DNA from: Castellaniella sp.
GTDB lineage: Bacteria; Pseudomonadota; Gammaproteobacteria; Burkholderiales; Burkholderiaceae_B
Direction of reading: 5' to 3'
NCBI GenBank assembly: GCA_019104865.1
Contig: JAHRWZ010000101.1
Coordinates: 1 to 64,000, forward strand
Length of the DNA: 64,000 nucleotides
Shown: positions 1 through 8,951 of the stretch, piece by piece
Numbering within the stretch: the first letter of the stretch is position 1
How the letters are laid out: each line of letters starts with the position of its first letter
Program-made: the position numbers and the translations under genes
Notes under the pieces: generated by a model
The model's database searches: none
What the model was told of the DNA's origin: nothing
What the model saw: the letters and a program-made list of their open reading frames with translations, nothing else

Positions 1-894
1 ATGGTGCTCAACCACATCTATTCACGCAAAAACGAGCGCGGCGGGATCGAATACTTCTGGCCAGAACAGGTCGAAAACCTCACCGACGACAAGGGTGCCA
101 TCGTCGGCGCGCGCCTGAAATCGGATGGCTCGACCATCGACTACGGCGGCATCGGCACGATGTCGAAATCGAAAAACAACGGCGTCGACCCCCAATCGCT
201 GATCGACGGCCTGGGCGCGGACACAGCCCGCCTGTTCGTCATGTTCGCCAGCCCCCCGGAACAAACCCTGGAATGGTCGGACTCCGGGGTCGAGGGCGCG
301 CACCGCTTCCTGCGCCGCCTGTGGACCTTCTGCCAGACACAGCAAGACACCCTGCGCAGCCACCTGACGCCACCCACCAATTGGGATGCGTTGGACGAAG
401 CCGCCGCAACGCTGCGCCGCAGCATCCATGGTCTGCTGAAGCAGGCCGACTACGATTACCAACGCATCCAGTACAACACGGTGGTATCGACCACCATGAA
501 GATGCTCAACACACTGGAAGCCGCCGCTCAGGCGGGCGTTGGCGGCGCCGCGCTGTCCGAGGCGACCTCCATCCTGCTGCGGGTGCTGTACCCGGTGGTT
601 CCCCACATCACCTGGCAGCTGTGGCGCGATCTGGGATACGCCGATATCCACGGCGATCTGCTGGACGCCCCCTGGCCCGTTGTCGACGACGCCGCGCTGC
701 GGGCCGATACGATCGAACTGGTCCTGCAGATCAACGGCAAGGTCCGCGGCCATATCAGCATCCCCCAGGATGCCGACAAGCCAGTAATCGAGGCCCTGGC
801 CCAGGCGCACGAAGCCGTCAGCCGGTTCCTCGAAGGTCGCGCTCCCAAGCGCATCGTGGTTGTCCCTGGCCGCCTGGTCAACGTCGTCGGATGA
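1..894 (+). CDS. leuS: Leucyl-tRNA synthetase, C-terminal part (5' end outside window)
   Basis: Class I aminoacyl-tRNA synthetase that charges tRNA-Leu in the cytoplasm. Only the last 297 or so residues are present. The visible part starts in the catalytic core and carries the KMSKS-type ATP-binding loop (TMSKSKNNG, about residue 53 of the visible part). The tRNA anticodon-binding helical domain follows, then the small C-terminal domain (LQINGKVRGHI), both typical of bacterial LeuRS. The reading frame is open from base 1, so the ATG at position 1 is an internal Met, not the start. The stop overlaps the lptE start by 4 bases (ATGA), so the genes are probably co-translated. Confidence 0.97.
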   Translation: MVLNHIYSRKNERGGIEYFWPEQVENLTDDKGAIVGARLKSDGSTIDYGGIGTMSKSKNNGVDPQSLIDGLGADTARLFVMFASPPEQTLEWSDSGVEGAHRFLRRLWTFCQTQQDTLRSHLTPPTNWDALDEAAATLRRSIHGLLKQADYDYQRIQYNTVVSTTMKMLNTLEAAAQAGVGGAALSEATSILLRVLYPVVPHITWQLWRDLGYADIHGDLLDAPWPVVDDAALRADTIELVLQINGKVRGHISIPQDADKPVIEALAQAHEAVSRFLEGRAPKRIVVVPGRLVNVVG

Positions 895-1532
895 GATCCA
901 TGACCTTCCTCATCGCCCATGCCCGCCGCCTGCGCCTGATGCTGGGCCTGGCGTGCCTGCTGGCGCTGGGCGCCTGCGGTTTCCACCTGAAGGGGGCCAC
1001 CCCGCTGCCCTTTCACAGCATCTATACCAACATCGATCTGGATGCGGAATTCGGCGCACGCCTGAAGCGCACGGTGCTGGCCAATTCGCCGGACACGCGA
1101 TTCACCGACCGCCGCACCGATGCAGACGTCTATCTGCATCAGATCACCGAAACGCAGAATCTACGGCAACTGTCCATCGACGCGGAGGGCCGTGTCGAGG
1201 AATACGAACTGGATCTGAACTTCAGCTTCGAGCTGCTGGACCGGACCGGGCACGTGCTGCTGGCGCCCACGACCCTGCGCAGCGTGCGCGAACTGCCCTA
1301 CAACGATCGCATCGTCCAGGCCAAGGAAAGCGAGATCACGCGCACCTTCAAGGACATGCGCAACGGCCTGATCGACCAAATCCTGCGCCGCATGAGCGCA
1401 CCCGACGTCCAGGCAGCCTACCGCAATGCCGCCGACCGGCCGGTCGTGCCGCTGCCCGGCGACACGATCCAACGCTCCGGCCAGAGGAGATCCCCGGCCA
1501 GTCCGGCCAGTCCGGGCGGTCTGACCTACTGA
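891..1532 (+). CDS. lptE: LPS-assembly lipoprotein LptE
   Basis: Outer-membrane lipoprotein that plugs and assembles the LptD channel, which inserts lipopolysaccharide. The 213-residue product starts with a basic n-region and a hydrophobic stretch ending in a lipobox (LGAC, Cys29), followed by GFHLKG, a typical LptE start of the mature protein. The ATG at 891 overlaps the leuS stop. A second in-frame ATG at 900 would shorten the n-region by three residues and cannot be excluded. The order leuS-lptE-holA is widely conserved in Proteobacteria and supports the call although the sequence family is weakly conserved. Confidence 0.92.
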   Translation: MRSMTFLIAHARRLRLMLGLACLLALGACGFHLKGATPLPFHSIYTNIDLDAEFGARLKRTVLANSPDTRFTDRRTDADVYLHQITETQNLRQLSIDAEGRVEEYELDLNFSFELLDRTGHVLLAPTTLRSVRELPYNDRIVQAKESEITRTFKDMRNGLIDQILRRMSAPDVQAAYRNAADRPVVPLPGDTIQRSGQRRSPASPASPGGLTY

Positions 1533-2584
1533 TGGCCACGCGCGCGCCCGACGCCGATCAGCTCATTGCGCAGCTTGCGTCCGGGCATGCGCTATCCCCC
1601 TGCACGGTCCTGTCGGGCGACGAGATTCTGCTGGTCACCGAAGTGGCGGACGCCTATCGCGCAGCCGCGATCCGCCAGGGCTGCGGCGAACGTACCCACC
1701 TGGTGATGGATGCCCGCAGCGACTGGAGCACGGCGCTGGCGACGGCACGCAACACATCCCTGTTCGGCGACCTGCGCATGCTGGAAATCAGCCTGCCGAC
1801 CGGCAAGCCCGGCAAGTCCGGCTCCGATGCCCTGCAGGCGCTGGCATCCATGGCGGGCGACGGATCCCTGCCCGACGTCCGGATCCTGATCCGGCTGCCG
1901 CTGCTGGACAAGGCCACGCAGCAGGGAAAGTGGGTGCTCGCCCTCAGAAACAACGCCACCTGGCTGGACGTGCCGACCGTGCAACGGGCGACGCTGCCCG
2001 GCTGGATTGCCGGCCGCCTGGGGCGCCAGCAACACACCGCGGATGCCGAGACGTTGGCCTGGCTGACCGACAAAGTTGAAGGCAACCTGCTGGCGGCCCA
2101 CCAAGAGATCCAGAAGCTGGCCCTGCTGTACCCGGCGGGCCCGCTCAGCCTGGACCAGGTGCAGGCTGCCGTTCTGAACGTGGCCCGGTACAATCTGTAT
2201 GATCTACGCGATGCCATGCTGGCTGGCCAGGCAGACCGCGCACTGACGGTGCTCTCGGGCCTGCGGGGCGAAGGCGAGGCATTACTGCTTGTGCTCTGGG
2301 CCGTGGGCGAGGAGATCCGTATCCTGGCACGCCTGAGCGCCGGCACCGACCATGGCCTGGACGCGGCCTTGCGCGCGCAGCGCATCTTCGGCACGCGCGA
2401 GCGGCTGATCCGGCAGGCCCTGCACCGGGTACCGGCATCCGCGTGGCCCGCGGCTGTGCGGCATGCCCACGAGATCGATTGCCTCATCAAGGGCATCCCG
2501 GTCGATGGACGCCTGCGGGATCCCTGGGACGAGTTGGCCCGACTCGTGCTGCGGGTGGCCGTCGTGGGCACGCGCCGCGCCTGA
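1532..2584 (+). CDS. holA: DNA polymerase III subunit delta
   Basis: Clamp-loader subunit that opens the beta sliding clamp for chromosome replication. The 350-aa length fits the family. The N-terminal part (DEILLVTEVADAYR, then a nucleotide-fold-like segment) and the C-terminal helical part (NLYDLRDAML, VLWAVGEEIRILARL) match HolA. It has no functional P-loop, as expected for delta. The start ATG overlaps the lptE stop by one base. Position directly after lptE is the conserved arrangement. Confidence 0.93.
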   Translation: MATRAPDADQLIAQLASGHALSPCTVLSGDEILLVTEVADAYRAAAIRQGCGERTHLVMDARSDWSTALATARNTSLFGDLRMLEISLPTGKPGKSGSDALQALASMAGDGSLPDVRILIRLPLLDKATQQGKWVLALRNNATWLDVPTVQRATLPGWIAGRLGRQQHTADAETLAWLTDKVEGNLLAAHQEIQKLALLYPAGPLSLDQVQAAVLNVARYNLYDLRDAMLAGQADRALTVLSGLRGEGEALLLVLWAVGEEIRILARLSAGTDHGLDAALRAQRIFGTRERLIRQALHRVPASAWPAAVRHAHEIDCLIKGIPVDGRLRDPWDELARLVLRVAVVGTRRA

Positions 2585-2611
2585 TTCCTGAATTTTTTTG
2601 ACCGAGCTGTC

Positions 2612-3877
2612 ATGAACGATACCTCCACGGTTTCCTCCTTACAGACCCTGGGCCGACAGGCCCGCGAGGCCGCGCGCCAGATGCGCACCGCATCGGGCGC
2701 CGCCAAATCGGCAGCCTTGCTGGCCATGGCCGATCAATTGCAAAGCCGCCGGGCCTGGCTGCAAGCCGAAAACGCGCGCGACCTGCAGGCCGCTGCCGAG
2801 CGTGGGCTGGAGGCGCCCCTGATGGACCGCCTGCGTTTGTCCGACAAGGCGATCGACACCATGGCAACGGGCTTGGCGCAGATCGCCGCCATGCCCGATC
2901 CCGTCGGCAGCCTCAGCGAAACCGTCATCCGCCCCAACGGCATGCGCGTGGCGCGCATGCGGGTGCCCCTGGGGGTGATCGGCATCATCTACGAATCCCG
3001 CCCCAACGTCACCATCGATGCCGCGGCCCTGTGCCTGAAATCAGGCAATGCCACGATCCTGCGCGGCGGCAGCGAAGCCTTCCACTCGAACCAGGCACTG
3101 GGTGCGGTCATTCAGGCAGGCCTGCGGGCCGCCGGCCTGCCACCCCAGGCCGTCCAGGTCGTGGACACCCCGGACCGCTCGGCGGTCGGTGAGATGATCA
3201 CCATGACCGACACCATCGACGTCATCATCCCACGCGGCGGCAAGGGCCTGATCGCCCGCCTGTCGGCCGAATCCCGCGTGCCGCTCATCAAGCACCTGGA
3301 CGGCAACTGCCACGTCTACGTGGATCGCGCGGCCAACCTGGACCGTGCCCTGGAGATCGCGGTCAACGCCAAGACCTATCGCTGCGGCATCTGCGGCGCC
3401 ATGGAAACCTTGCTGGTGCACGCGGACGTCGCAAGCCAATGGCTGCCTCGGGCCGGGGCCCGGTTCGCGGAATTGGGCGTGGAACTGCGCGCCTGCCCGC
3501 GCGCCGCCGCCCTGCTGCCGGGGTCGATCCCTGCCACCGAGGAAGACTGGGCGACCGAATTCCTGGCCCCGATCCTGGCGGTCCGGGTGGTCGATTCCCT
3601 GGACGAAGCCATGGACCACATCGCCCGCTACAGCTCCGAACACACGGAATCGATCGTGACGGAGGACATCGCCGCCGCCCAACGCTTCCAGCGCGAAGTC
3701 GATTCCAGCTCGGTCTATGTGAACCTGCCCACCTGTTTTGCGGACGGCTTCGAGTACGGTCTGGGGGCCGAGATCGGAATTTCCACCAACCGCCTGCACG
3801 CCCGCGGCCCCGTCGGGCTCGAAGGGCTGACAATCCAGAAATGGGTACTGACCGGCGAAGGCCAGTTGCGAGGTTGA
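2612..3877 (+). CDS. proA: Gamma-glutamyl phosphate reductase
   Basis: NADPH-dependent reductase making glutamate-5-semialdehyde from gamma-glutamyl phosphate, the second step of proline synthesis. At 421 aa it has the full family length. The aldehyde-dehydrogenase-type catalytic Cys lies in [12 protein letters not shown] near residue 257, and the family signatures [10 protein letters not shown] and [10 protein letters not shown] are present. It follows holA after 27 bases. proB is not in the window. Confidence 0.97.
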   Translation: MNDTSTVSSLQTLGRQAREAARQMRTASGAAKSAALLAMADQLQSRRAWLQAENARDLQAAAERGLEAPLMDRLRLSDKAIDTMATGLAQIAAMPDPVGSLSETVIRPNGMRVARMRVPLGVIGIIYESRPNVTIDAAALCLKSGNATILRGGSEAFHSNQALGAVIQAGLRAAGLPPQAVQVVDTPDRSAVGEMITMTDTIDVIIPRGGKGLIARLSAESRVPLIKHLDGNCHVYVDRAANLDRALEIAVNAKTYRCGICGAMETLLVHADVASQWLPRAGARFAELGVELRACPRAAALLPGSIPATEEDWATEFLAPILAVRVVDSLDEAMDHIARYSSEHTESIVTEDIAAAQRFQREVDSSSVYVNLPTCFADGFEYGLGAEIGISTNRLHARGPVGLEGLTIQKWVLTGEGQLRG

Positions 3878-3879
3878 CG

Positions 3880-4296
3880 ATGCTGTGGGTCAAGACCTTC
3901 CACATCCTGTTCGTCGTGTCCTGGTTCGCGGGCCTGTTCTATCTGCCGCGCATCTACGTCAACCTGGCACAGACCGGCGACCCCGGCACCCGCGCCGTGC
4001 TGCTGGGCATGGCCGGGCGCCTCTACCATTTCATGACGCCACTGGCCATCCTGGCGCTGATCCTCGGCCTCGCACTATGGCTGGGCTATGGCATCGGTCA
4101 GGGCCAGGGCTGGATGCATGCGAAACTGCTGGCCGTTCTGGCCCTGATCGTCTTTCATCTTGCCTGCCGCCACCATCTGCGGGCCTTCACCACCGGATCC
4201 TGCCGGCACGGCCACCGATATTTCCGCTGGTTCAATGAAATCCCGGTCCTGCTGCTGCTGCTCATCCTGATCCTGGTGGTCGTCAAACCATTCTGA
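3880..4296 (+). CDS. HemJ/CopD-like small membrane protein, probable protoporphyrinogen IX oxidase
   Basis: A 138-residue protein with about four membrane helices. The N-terminus (MLWVKTFHILFVVSWFAGL, then YLPRIYV) matches the HemJ family (UPF0093), including the conserved His8 and Arg24. HemJ converts protoporphyrinogen IX to protoporphyrin IX in bacteria lacking HemG or HemY. The length and hydrophobic pattern fit HemJ rather than the longer CopD proteins. The ATG is two bases after the proA stop, so the genes are probably coexpressed. Enzymatic function is inferred from family only. Confidence 0.75.
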   Translation: MLWVKTFHILFVVSWFAGLFYLPRIYVNLAQTGDPGTRAVLLGMAGRLYHFMTPLAILALILGLALWLGYGIGQGQGWMHAKLLAVLALIVFHLACRHHLRAFTTGSCRHGHRYFRWFNEIPVLLLLLILILVVVKPF

Positions 4297-4301
4297 ATTC
4301 C

Positions 4302-5804
4302 ATGACCGATTCCCCCCCCCGCAAGACGCTGAGTCTGACCAAGAAAACTGGAACCGCCGCACCGGTGGAAGGCGAGCGCCGCGCACGCTCGGGCGCCCGC
4401 GCCCGCCAGGCAGCCTTGCAGGAACGCGCCCAGCAGGCCCGGCCCGGCGAAAGGGACCAGGCCCCTGCTCCCGGCAGACCTGCCCGCCCGGACAAGGCAG
4501 CCGGCCCCGATCGCTTTGATCGCCCGGATCGCCGGGACAAGCCCGCCCGCGCGCCGCGCGCATCCGGACCGGCGCGCGCGGGGTCGGCCGACACCCCGGC
4601 CGACACTCGCCCGCGCATCCAGCGCCAGCCACGCGCAGCGCGGACCCCACGCAGCGCGGAAACCTTTCACGTCTTCGCCCCCTGCCCGCACGGCCTCGAG
4701 GAAGCTCTGGCGCTGGAACTCCAGGCACTGGGCTACGGGGGCGTCCGGTCGGGACGCGCAGGCTGCCACTTCCAGGCCGACTGGCAGGGCGTGCTGCGGG
4801 CCAATCTATACTCACGCCTGGCGACCCGCGTCCTGGTACAAGTCGCCCAGGCCGACATCCACACCGAGGACGACATCCTCGAACTGGCCCGGCAGACCGA
4901 ATGGGAACGCTGGTTCGGCCCTGAACAATCGCTGCGGGTAGACACCTCAGCCATCGGCAGCCCGATGCGCAGCCTGCAGTACTGCAATCTGCGCGCCAAG
5001 GACGGCATCTGCGACCGCCTGCGCGAGCGCGAAGGCGCCCGCCCCGACATCGATACGGTCCGGCCGGACGCCCGCGTCCATCTGTTTCTGGATGCCCGGC
5101 AGGCCACGCTCTATCTGGACGTCTCCGGCGAGTCGCTATTCAAGCGCGGCTGGCGCCTGGACAAAGGAGAGGCGCCGCTGCGCGAGAATCTCGCCGCCGG
5201 CCTGCTGGCGCTGTCGGGCTGGATGCCCGACAGCCCTCTGCTGGATCCGTTCTGCGGCAGTGGCACCATTCTGATCGAAGCGGCCTGGATCGCCCTGGGC
5301 GTGCCCCCCGGCATCTGGCGCCCCTTCGGCTTCGAGCGCTTGCGGTCCCACGACGCCAGACTCTGGCGCGACCTGAAGGATGACGCCCGCGCCCACATCG
5401 CCCCGCAGTTGGAGCAACCCCTGGTGGGCAGCGACATCCAGCCGGCAGCCATCGAGGCGGCCCGCGCCAACGTCGATCGGGCCCACCTGAGCCCGGACAC
5501 CATCCGCTTCGAGGTCTGCGATGTCCGCCACATGATGCCGCCGGCCGAGTCGGGCTGGATCGTCACCAATCCTCCGTATGGCGAACGTCTGAACGACAGC
5601 GAAGCGACCCTATGGTCGGAATGGGCGACGCAGCTCAAGCAGCATTTTGGCGGCTGGCAACTCAACATCATCACCAGTGACCTGGATCTGCCCGGACAGT
5701 TGCGCCTGAAGGCCCGGCGCCGCCACCCGCTGCACAATGGCGCCCTGGACTGCCGATTGTTCCAGTTCGACCTGGTGACCTCCAGCTACCGTAAGCCCAC
5801 ATGA
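4302..5804 (+). CDS. THUMP-domain class I SAM-dependent RNA methyltransferase (RlmL N-terminal-domain type)
   Basis: Probable 23S rRNA guanine-N2 methyltransferase related to the RlmL half of E. coli RlmKL. Residues 1 to about 120 are a low-complexity, Arg/Ala/Pro-rich and probably disordered extension. A THUMP RNA-binding domain (about 124-230) and a Rossmann methyltransferase domain follow, with the SAM motif LLDPFCGSGT near 313 and the catalytic NPPYGERL near 423. Length is 500 aa; the core is about 380. It starts 5 bases after the HemJ-like gene. The RlmK half is absent, as is common outside enterics. Confidence 0.88.
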   Translation: MTDSPPRKTLSLTKKTGTAAPVEGERRARSGARARQAALQERAQQARPGERDQAPAPGRPARPDKAAGPDRFDRPDRRDKPARAPRASGPARAGSADTPADTRPRIQRQPRAARTPRSAETFHVFAPCPHGLEEALALELQALGYGGVRSGRAGCHFQADWQGVLRANLYSRLATRVLVQVAQADIHTEDDILELARQTEWERWFGPEQSLRVDTSAIGSPMRSLQYCNLRAKDGICDRLREREGARPDIDTVRPDARVHLFLDARQATLYLDVSGESLFKRGWRLDKGEAPLRENLAAGLLALSGWMPDSPLLDPFCGSGTILIEAAWIALGVPPGIWRPFGFERLRSHDARLWRDLKDDARAHIAPQLEQPLVGSDIQPAAIEAARANVDRAHLSPDTIRFEVCDVRHMMPPAESGWIVTNPPYGERLNDSEATLWSEWATQLKQHFGGWQLNIITSDLDLPGQLRLKARRRHPLHNGALDCRLFQFDLVTSSYRKPT

Positions 5805-5856
5805 GGGGTTTTTACGACACTGCAGCGCAGCATGAAAATTGACCGGAGGATACGGC

Positions 5857-5897
5857 TTGCTTTTGAACTAGGGTAAACCCTATAATAGGGTTAACCC
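5857..5897 (+). promoter_or_regulatory. Promoter with two tandem palindromic GGGTWAACCC sites
   Basis: A -35-like TTGCTT (5857-5862) and a perfect -10 TATAAT (5881-5886) are separated by 18 bases. TAGGGTAAACCC at 5869-5880 fills the spacer, and TAGGGTTAACCC at 5886-5897 covers the -10 edge and likely start site. The copies repeat with a 17-base period, and the second contains a perfect palindrome, GGGTTAACCC. This placement suggests a repressor or other DNA-binding regulator, not identifiable from the sequence. Confidence 0.7.
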
Positions 5898-5932
5898 GAG
5901 CGAAACGCTCTTTTCAAGCAAAGAGGCTTGCC

Positions 5933-6121
5933 ATGAAAGCGCTGCAAAATTCCGATATCCGCCTGACCGACGCAATGGAACGCCAACTGTTGGCCGAAGC
6001 CATCGAGGCGCAGCAGGAATACGCGCTGGATCGCGCCCTGAAGCATCTGTTCCAGACAGCTATCGGCTTCTTCAAGGCCCCGGAATCCCGCGCGCACCAC
6101 ACGGTCCGCACTGCCCACTGA
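5933..6121 (+). CDS. Small orphan protein of 62 aa, function unknown
   Basis: I do not recognise this protein. It is predicted largely alpha-helical, with an acidic, Ala/Gln/Leu-rich centre and a His-containing tail (RAHHTV), and has no signal peptide or membrane helix. Support for a real gene: AGAGG lies 7 bases before the ATG, codons have G/C third positions like neighbouring genes, and it has its own strong promoter with tandem operator-like sites and an intrinsic terminator 28 bases after the stop. It is therefore a monocistronic, probably regulated transcript. Confidence 0.7.
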   Translation: MKALQNSDIRLTDAMERQLLAEAIEAQQEYALDRALKHLFQTAIGFFKAPESRAHHTVRTAH

Positions 6122-6148
6122 TCCTCCGGATCACTTCGGGTTCTGCGC

Positions 6149-6176
6149 AAAGGCCGCTCCTTCCGGAGCGGCCTTT
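6149..6176 (+). terminator. Intrinsic terminator of the 62-aa gene
   Basis: A perfect 12-bp stem (AAAGGCCGCTCC pairing with GGAGCGGCCTTT) closes a TTCC loop, and a T-rich stretch follows. It lies 28 bases after the small-gene stop and has no other gene to serve. Confidence 0.85.
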
Positions 6177-6264
6177 CACTTATTCCGTTTCCCTGACAAT
6201 CGGGCGGATCCGGTTTCGCCCGACCCGCCGGACAGACCGAAACGCGGAGGCACACGCCAACGCG

Positions 6265-6273
6265 TGGGATAAT
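6265..6273 (+). promoter_or_regulatory. Possible extended -10 promoter of the RDD gene
   Basis: TGGGATAAT has a TG element plus a GATAAT -10 hexamer and lies about 30 bases before the RDD start codon, just after the upstream terminator. I see no clear -35. Confidence 0.4.
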
Positions 6274-6301
6274 GTTGTGTTTTCAAGCTGATTCTCCCAC
6301 G

Positions 6302-6835
6302 ATGTCCGACTCTTTCGCCGCCCGACCGGGCACGGTGCCCCCCGCCCCGGCGCGCCTGCGACGCTTTGCCTGCATGATGTACGAGGGTGTCCTGCTGTTT
6401 GGCGTCGTATTTCTGGCAGGCTACCTGTTCGACACCCTGACGCAAAGCCGCAGCGGCCTCATGTTGCGCCATGCCCGTCAGGTCTTCCTGTTTCTGGCAA
6501 TTGGCGTCTACTTTCTGGCCTGCTGGCGACGTGGCGGTCAGACTCTGCCGATGAAGACCTGGAACATCCGCCTGACGGATCGTGGCGGACAGCCACTGCG
6601 CGGCTCGCGCATGGTCCTGCGCTACGTGCTGCTCTGGCCGCTGCCGCTGCTGGCAGCCTTGCTGATCGCGGGTCTGTCCCAGGCAACCGGATTGCCGTCG
6701 CTCGACCTGCTGATCGTCGCCGCACCCTTTTCCATCTTTCTCTGGACCTGGTTCGACCCTCAGGGGCAATTCCTGCATGACCGCCTGCTGGGCACGGAAC
6801 TGCACGACCTGGGGCCACGCGCCGGAAAATCATGA
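6302..6835 (+). CDS. RDD family membrane protein
   Basis: A 177-residue integral membrane protein with about four hydrophobic segments. It has the RDD arrangement: Arg in the first helix region (ARLRRFACMMYEG), TWNIRLTDRGG between helices, and a C-terminal FDPQGQFLHDRLLGT in which HDRLLGT is the family hallmark. RDD proteins are mostly uncharacterised; some are linked to ion or Na+/H+ transport, so function here is open. The ATG at 6302 is preferred over an upstream in-frame Met because it follows the candidate promoter. The stop overlaps the hslO ATG (ATGA), so the two are translationally coupled. Confidence 0.85.
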   Translation: MSDSFAARPGTVPPAPARLRRFACMMYEGVLLFGVVFLAGYLFDTLTQSRSGLMLRHARQVFLFLAIGVYFLACWRRGGQTLPMKTWNIRLTDRGGQPLRGSRMVLRYVLLWPLPLLAALLIAGLSQATGLPSLDLLIVAAPFSIFLWTWFDPQGQFLHDRLLGTELHDLGPRAGKS

Positions 6836-7767
6836 CCGACATCCTGAAGAAATTTCTCACGACCGACCACAGCACCCGTATTCAGGTGCTGCATCTTGGC
6901 CGAGCCTGGCAGACCGGGCTTGCCCACCAGGATCTTCCGCCCGTCGTGGCGCGGCTGCTGGGCGAGCTGGCGGCGGCCAGCGTCTTGCTGGCCGGCAACA
7001 TCAAGTTCGACGGATCCGTCGTGCTGCAGTTGCAGGGCAACGGGCCTGTGCGCCTGATCATGGTCGAATGCACGTCCCAGCTGCAGCTGCGCGCCACCGC
7101 GCACCTGCGGGATCCTGGATCGGCGATCCCGGATGACATCACTCTGCAGCAGCTTCTGAACGCGGACGGCCAGGGCCGCTTCTCGGTGCTTCTGGATCCG
7201 GCCGGACGCCAGGCGGGTGCCAGTCCCTACCAGGGTATCGTGTCCCTGGAAGGCCACACCGTCGCCGCCGCCCTGGAACACTACATGCAGCATTCCGAAC
7301 AGCTGGAGACACGGCTGTGGCTGGCTTCCGACGCGCACCACTGCGCGGGGCTGCTGCTGCAGCGCCTGCCCACAGGAAGTGCCCCGGGCGCGGCACCGGT
7401 CGACCCGCAATCCACCGAGGCCACCTGGGCCCACTGCCAGACACTGGCGGAAACCGTCAAACCCGAAGAACTGCTGGCGGAAACCCCGGACACGCTGATC
7501 CACAAGCTGTTCTGGGAAGACGACCTGCTGGCTTTTCCTGAACAGGACGTGCACTGGTACTGCCCCTGCAATCGCGACCGCGTGGCCGCGATGCTGCGTT
7601 CATTGGGCCAAGCCGAAATCGAAGACATTCTGACCGAGCAGGGCCATGTCCATATCGATTGCAATTTCTGCGGAAAACCCTATGACTTCGACGCGGTGGA
7701 CTGCGCCGCCCTGTTTCTGGATGCCAGCGAACGGCTGCAGGCGCCGGGATCGGATTCCCTCCACTGA
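6832..7767 (+). CDS. hslO: Redox-regulated chaperone Hsp33
   Basis: Cytosolic holdase chaperone activated by oxidation of a C-terminal zinc site. At 311 aa it has the usual length. The zinc centre is intact: CPC (Cys244 and Cys246) and, 30 residues later, CNFC (Cys277 and Cys280), the expected CxC...CxxC pattern. The N-terminal substrate-binding domain shows AASVLLAGNIKFDGSVVLQ. It overlaps the RDD gene by 4 bases. Confidence 0.97.
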   Translation: MTDILKKFLTTDHSTRIQVLHLGRAWQTGLAHQDLPPVVARLLGELAAASVLLAGNIKFDGSVVLQLQGNGPVRLIMVECTSQLQLRATAHLRDPGSAIPDDITLQQLLNADGQGRFSVLLDPAGRQAGASPYQGIVSLEGHTVAAALEHYMQHSEQLETRLWLASDAHHCAGLLLQRLPTGSAPGAAPVDPQSTEATWAHCQTLAETVKPEELLAETPDTLIHKLFWEDDLLAFPEQDVHWYCPCNRDRVAAMLRSLGQAEIEDILTEQGHVHIDCNFCGKPYDFDAVDCAALFLDASERLQAPGSDSLH

Positions 7768-7942
7768 AACCGGCGGTGGTTGTACCGCGACACTGGCCGC
7801 CGCCGCGGTGACCTTACCGATACCACTCAACGCGCGGGACACCCGATACCCTCGTGCTCATTTCAACCTAGCGTAGTTCTGGCACTGCCCGCCCACGTCC
7901 GCCACCCGCATACTGGCCTTGTCCCCTCCATCAGGGCCCCAC

Positions 7943-8941
7943 ATGCGAGACTCCATCTTTCCCCCTCTACAAACCGTTCCCCGGCCCGATGTCGCTTTCC
8001 GCCACGTCGCGGCCGCACGAGGCCGGCTGGATCAGCGCGGCGCCGGTATGGCGGAATTCCTGATTGCCCTGATCCCCGTCCTGCTGCTGGGTCTGGGGGG
8101 AGTCGAACTGGCACACTGGATGACGCTGCGTCAGACGCTCAGCCTGGTGCTGGTGGAAGCGGCCCGCGTGGGCGCGACACGCCAGGCAAACCCCCAGGCG
8201 ATCGCCGACGCGTTCGAGCACGGCCTGCGGATGACCCATCCGGACTCGCGGGCGCTGGCACGCGCACTGACGGAGCAGCGCCGGGCGCTGGGATTCCCCT
8301 GGCGGATCCACATCGTGCAACCCTCGCCTGCCGCCTTCGCGGAGCACGCCGACCCTGACGTGAAGGGGCCTCGCGCATTTCGCGGACAGCCGCTGATCCG
8401 CAACGACTATCAGGCGCTGCAACAGGCGCGCCGTCAGGCCCAGGGCTGGCCCCAGGGCCGCGGCCCTCGATCAGGCGTGACCATCCACGAGGCGAACACG
8501 CTGGTGATGGAACTCGGGTGGCCGCAGCGCCCCCTGCTGCCCGGCATGACTGTCATCGTCCGGGCTTTGGCACCGCTGAGCGATGATGCGCTGAACCGCC
8601 AGATGATGACGGCGGGCCACCTGCCCTTCCGACGGCAGGTCAGCATCGCCATGCAGTCCCATCCGGCCCTCTGGCCAGCGCTGGCCGACGGGCGGGTCCG
8701 CTATGTGGATGACAGCGCGCCTGGGCCGACGAATCCCCGACCGCCGAAGCCCCCGCCGATCGCCACCCCCGACGCAGGGATACCTGGCGGCACAAATCAG
8801 TCGCCATCGGGCGCGGACGCATTGCCATCTTGGCCGCTGACGGATGGATCCGGCGCCGCCGGGCCATCCGGGACTTCCGCAGGGTCATCGGCGCCGGGCA
8901 CGCCAGACGGCGGCCCGGACGTCTGTCAGCCAGGGCCATGA
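7943..8941 (+). CDS. TadE-like protein with long Pro/Gly-rich tail
   Basis: A 332-aa protein with an N-terminal basic segment, then QRGAGMAEFLIALIPVL. This resembles the TadE/TadG pseudopilin-type motif (G..xxE followed by a hydrophobic helix, about residues 33-57). The periplasmic part contains helices and a strand-rich region, and the last 80 or so residues are a Pro/Gly/Ser-rich, probably unstructured tail. TadE proteins usually sit in tad/flp pilus clusters; none is visible here, so this is an orphan. The start is uncertain: a TTG at 7919 would add 8 residues, and no strong Shine-Dalgarno is seen. The stop lies 10 bases from the convergent ftsB end. Confidence 0.7.
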   Translation: MRDSIFPPLQTVPRPDVAFRHVAAARGRLDQRGAGMAEFLIALIPVLLLGLGGVELAHWMTLRQTLSLVLVEAARVGATRQANPQAIADAFEHGLRMTHPDSRALARALTEQRRALGFPWRIHIVQPSPAAFAEHADPDVKGPRAFRGQPLIRNDYQALQQARRQAQGWPQGRGPRSGVTIHEANTLVMELGWPQRPLLPGMTVIVRALAPLSDDALNRQMMTAGHLPFRRQVSIAMQSHPALWPALADGRVRYVDDSAPGPTNPRPPKPPPIATPDAGIPGGTNQSPSGADALPSWPLTDGSGAAGPSGTSAGSSAPGTPDGGPDVCQPGP

Positions 8942-8951
8942 CCCATTTTGC

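Noticed and set aside
273..890. Upstream extension of the lptE frame
   Set aside because: It lies inside leuS in another frame, and a signal peptide with lipobox follows the ATG at 891.
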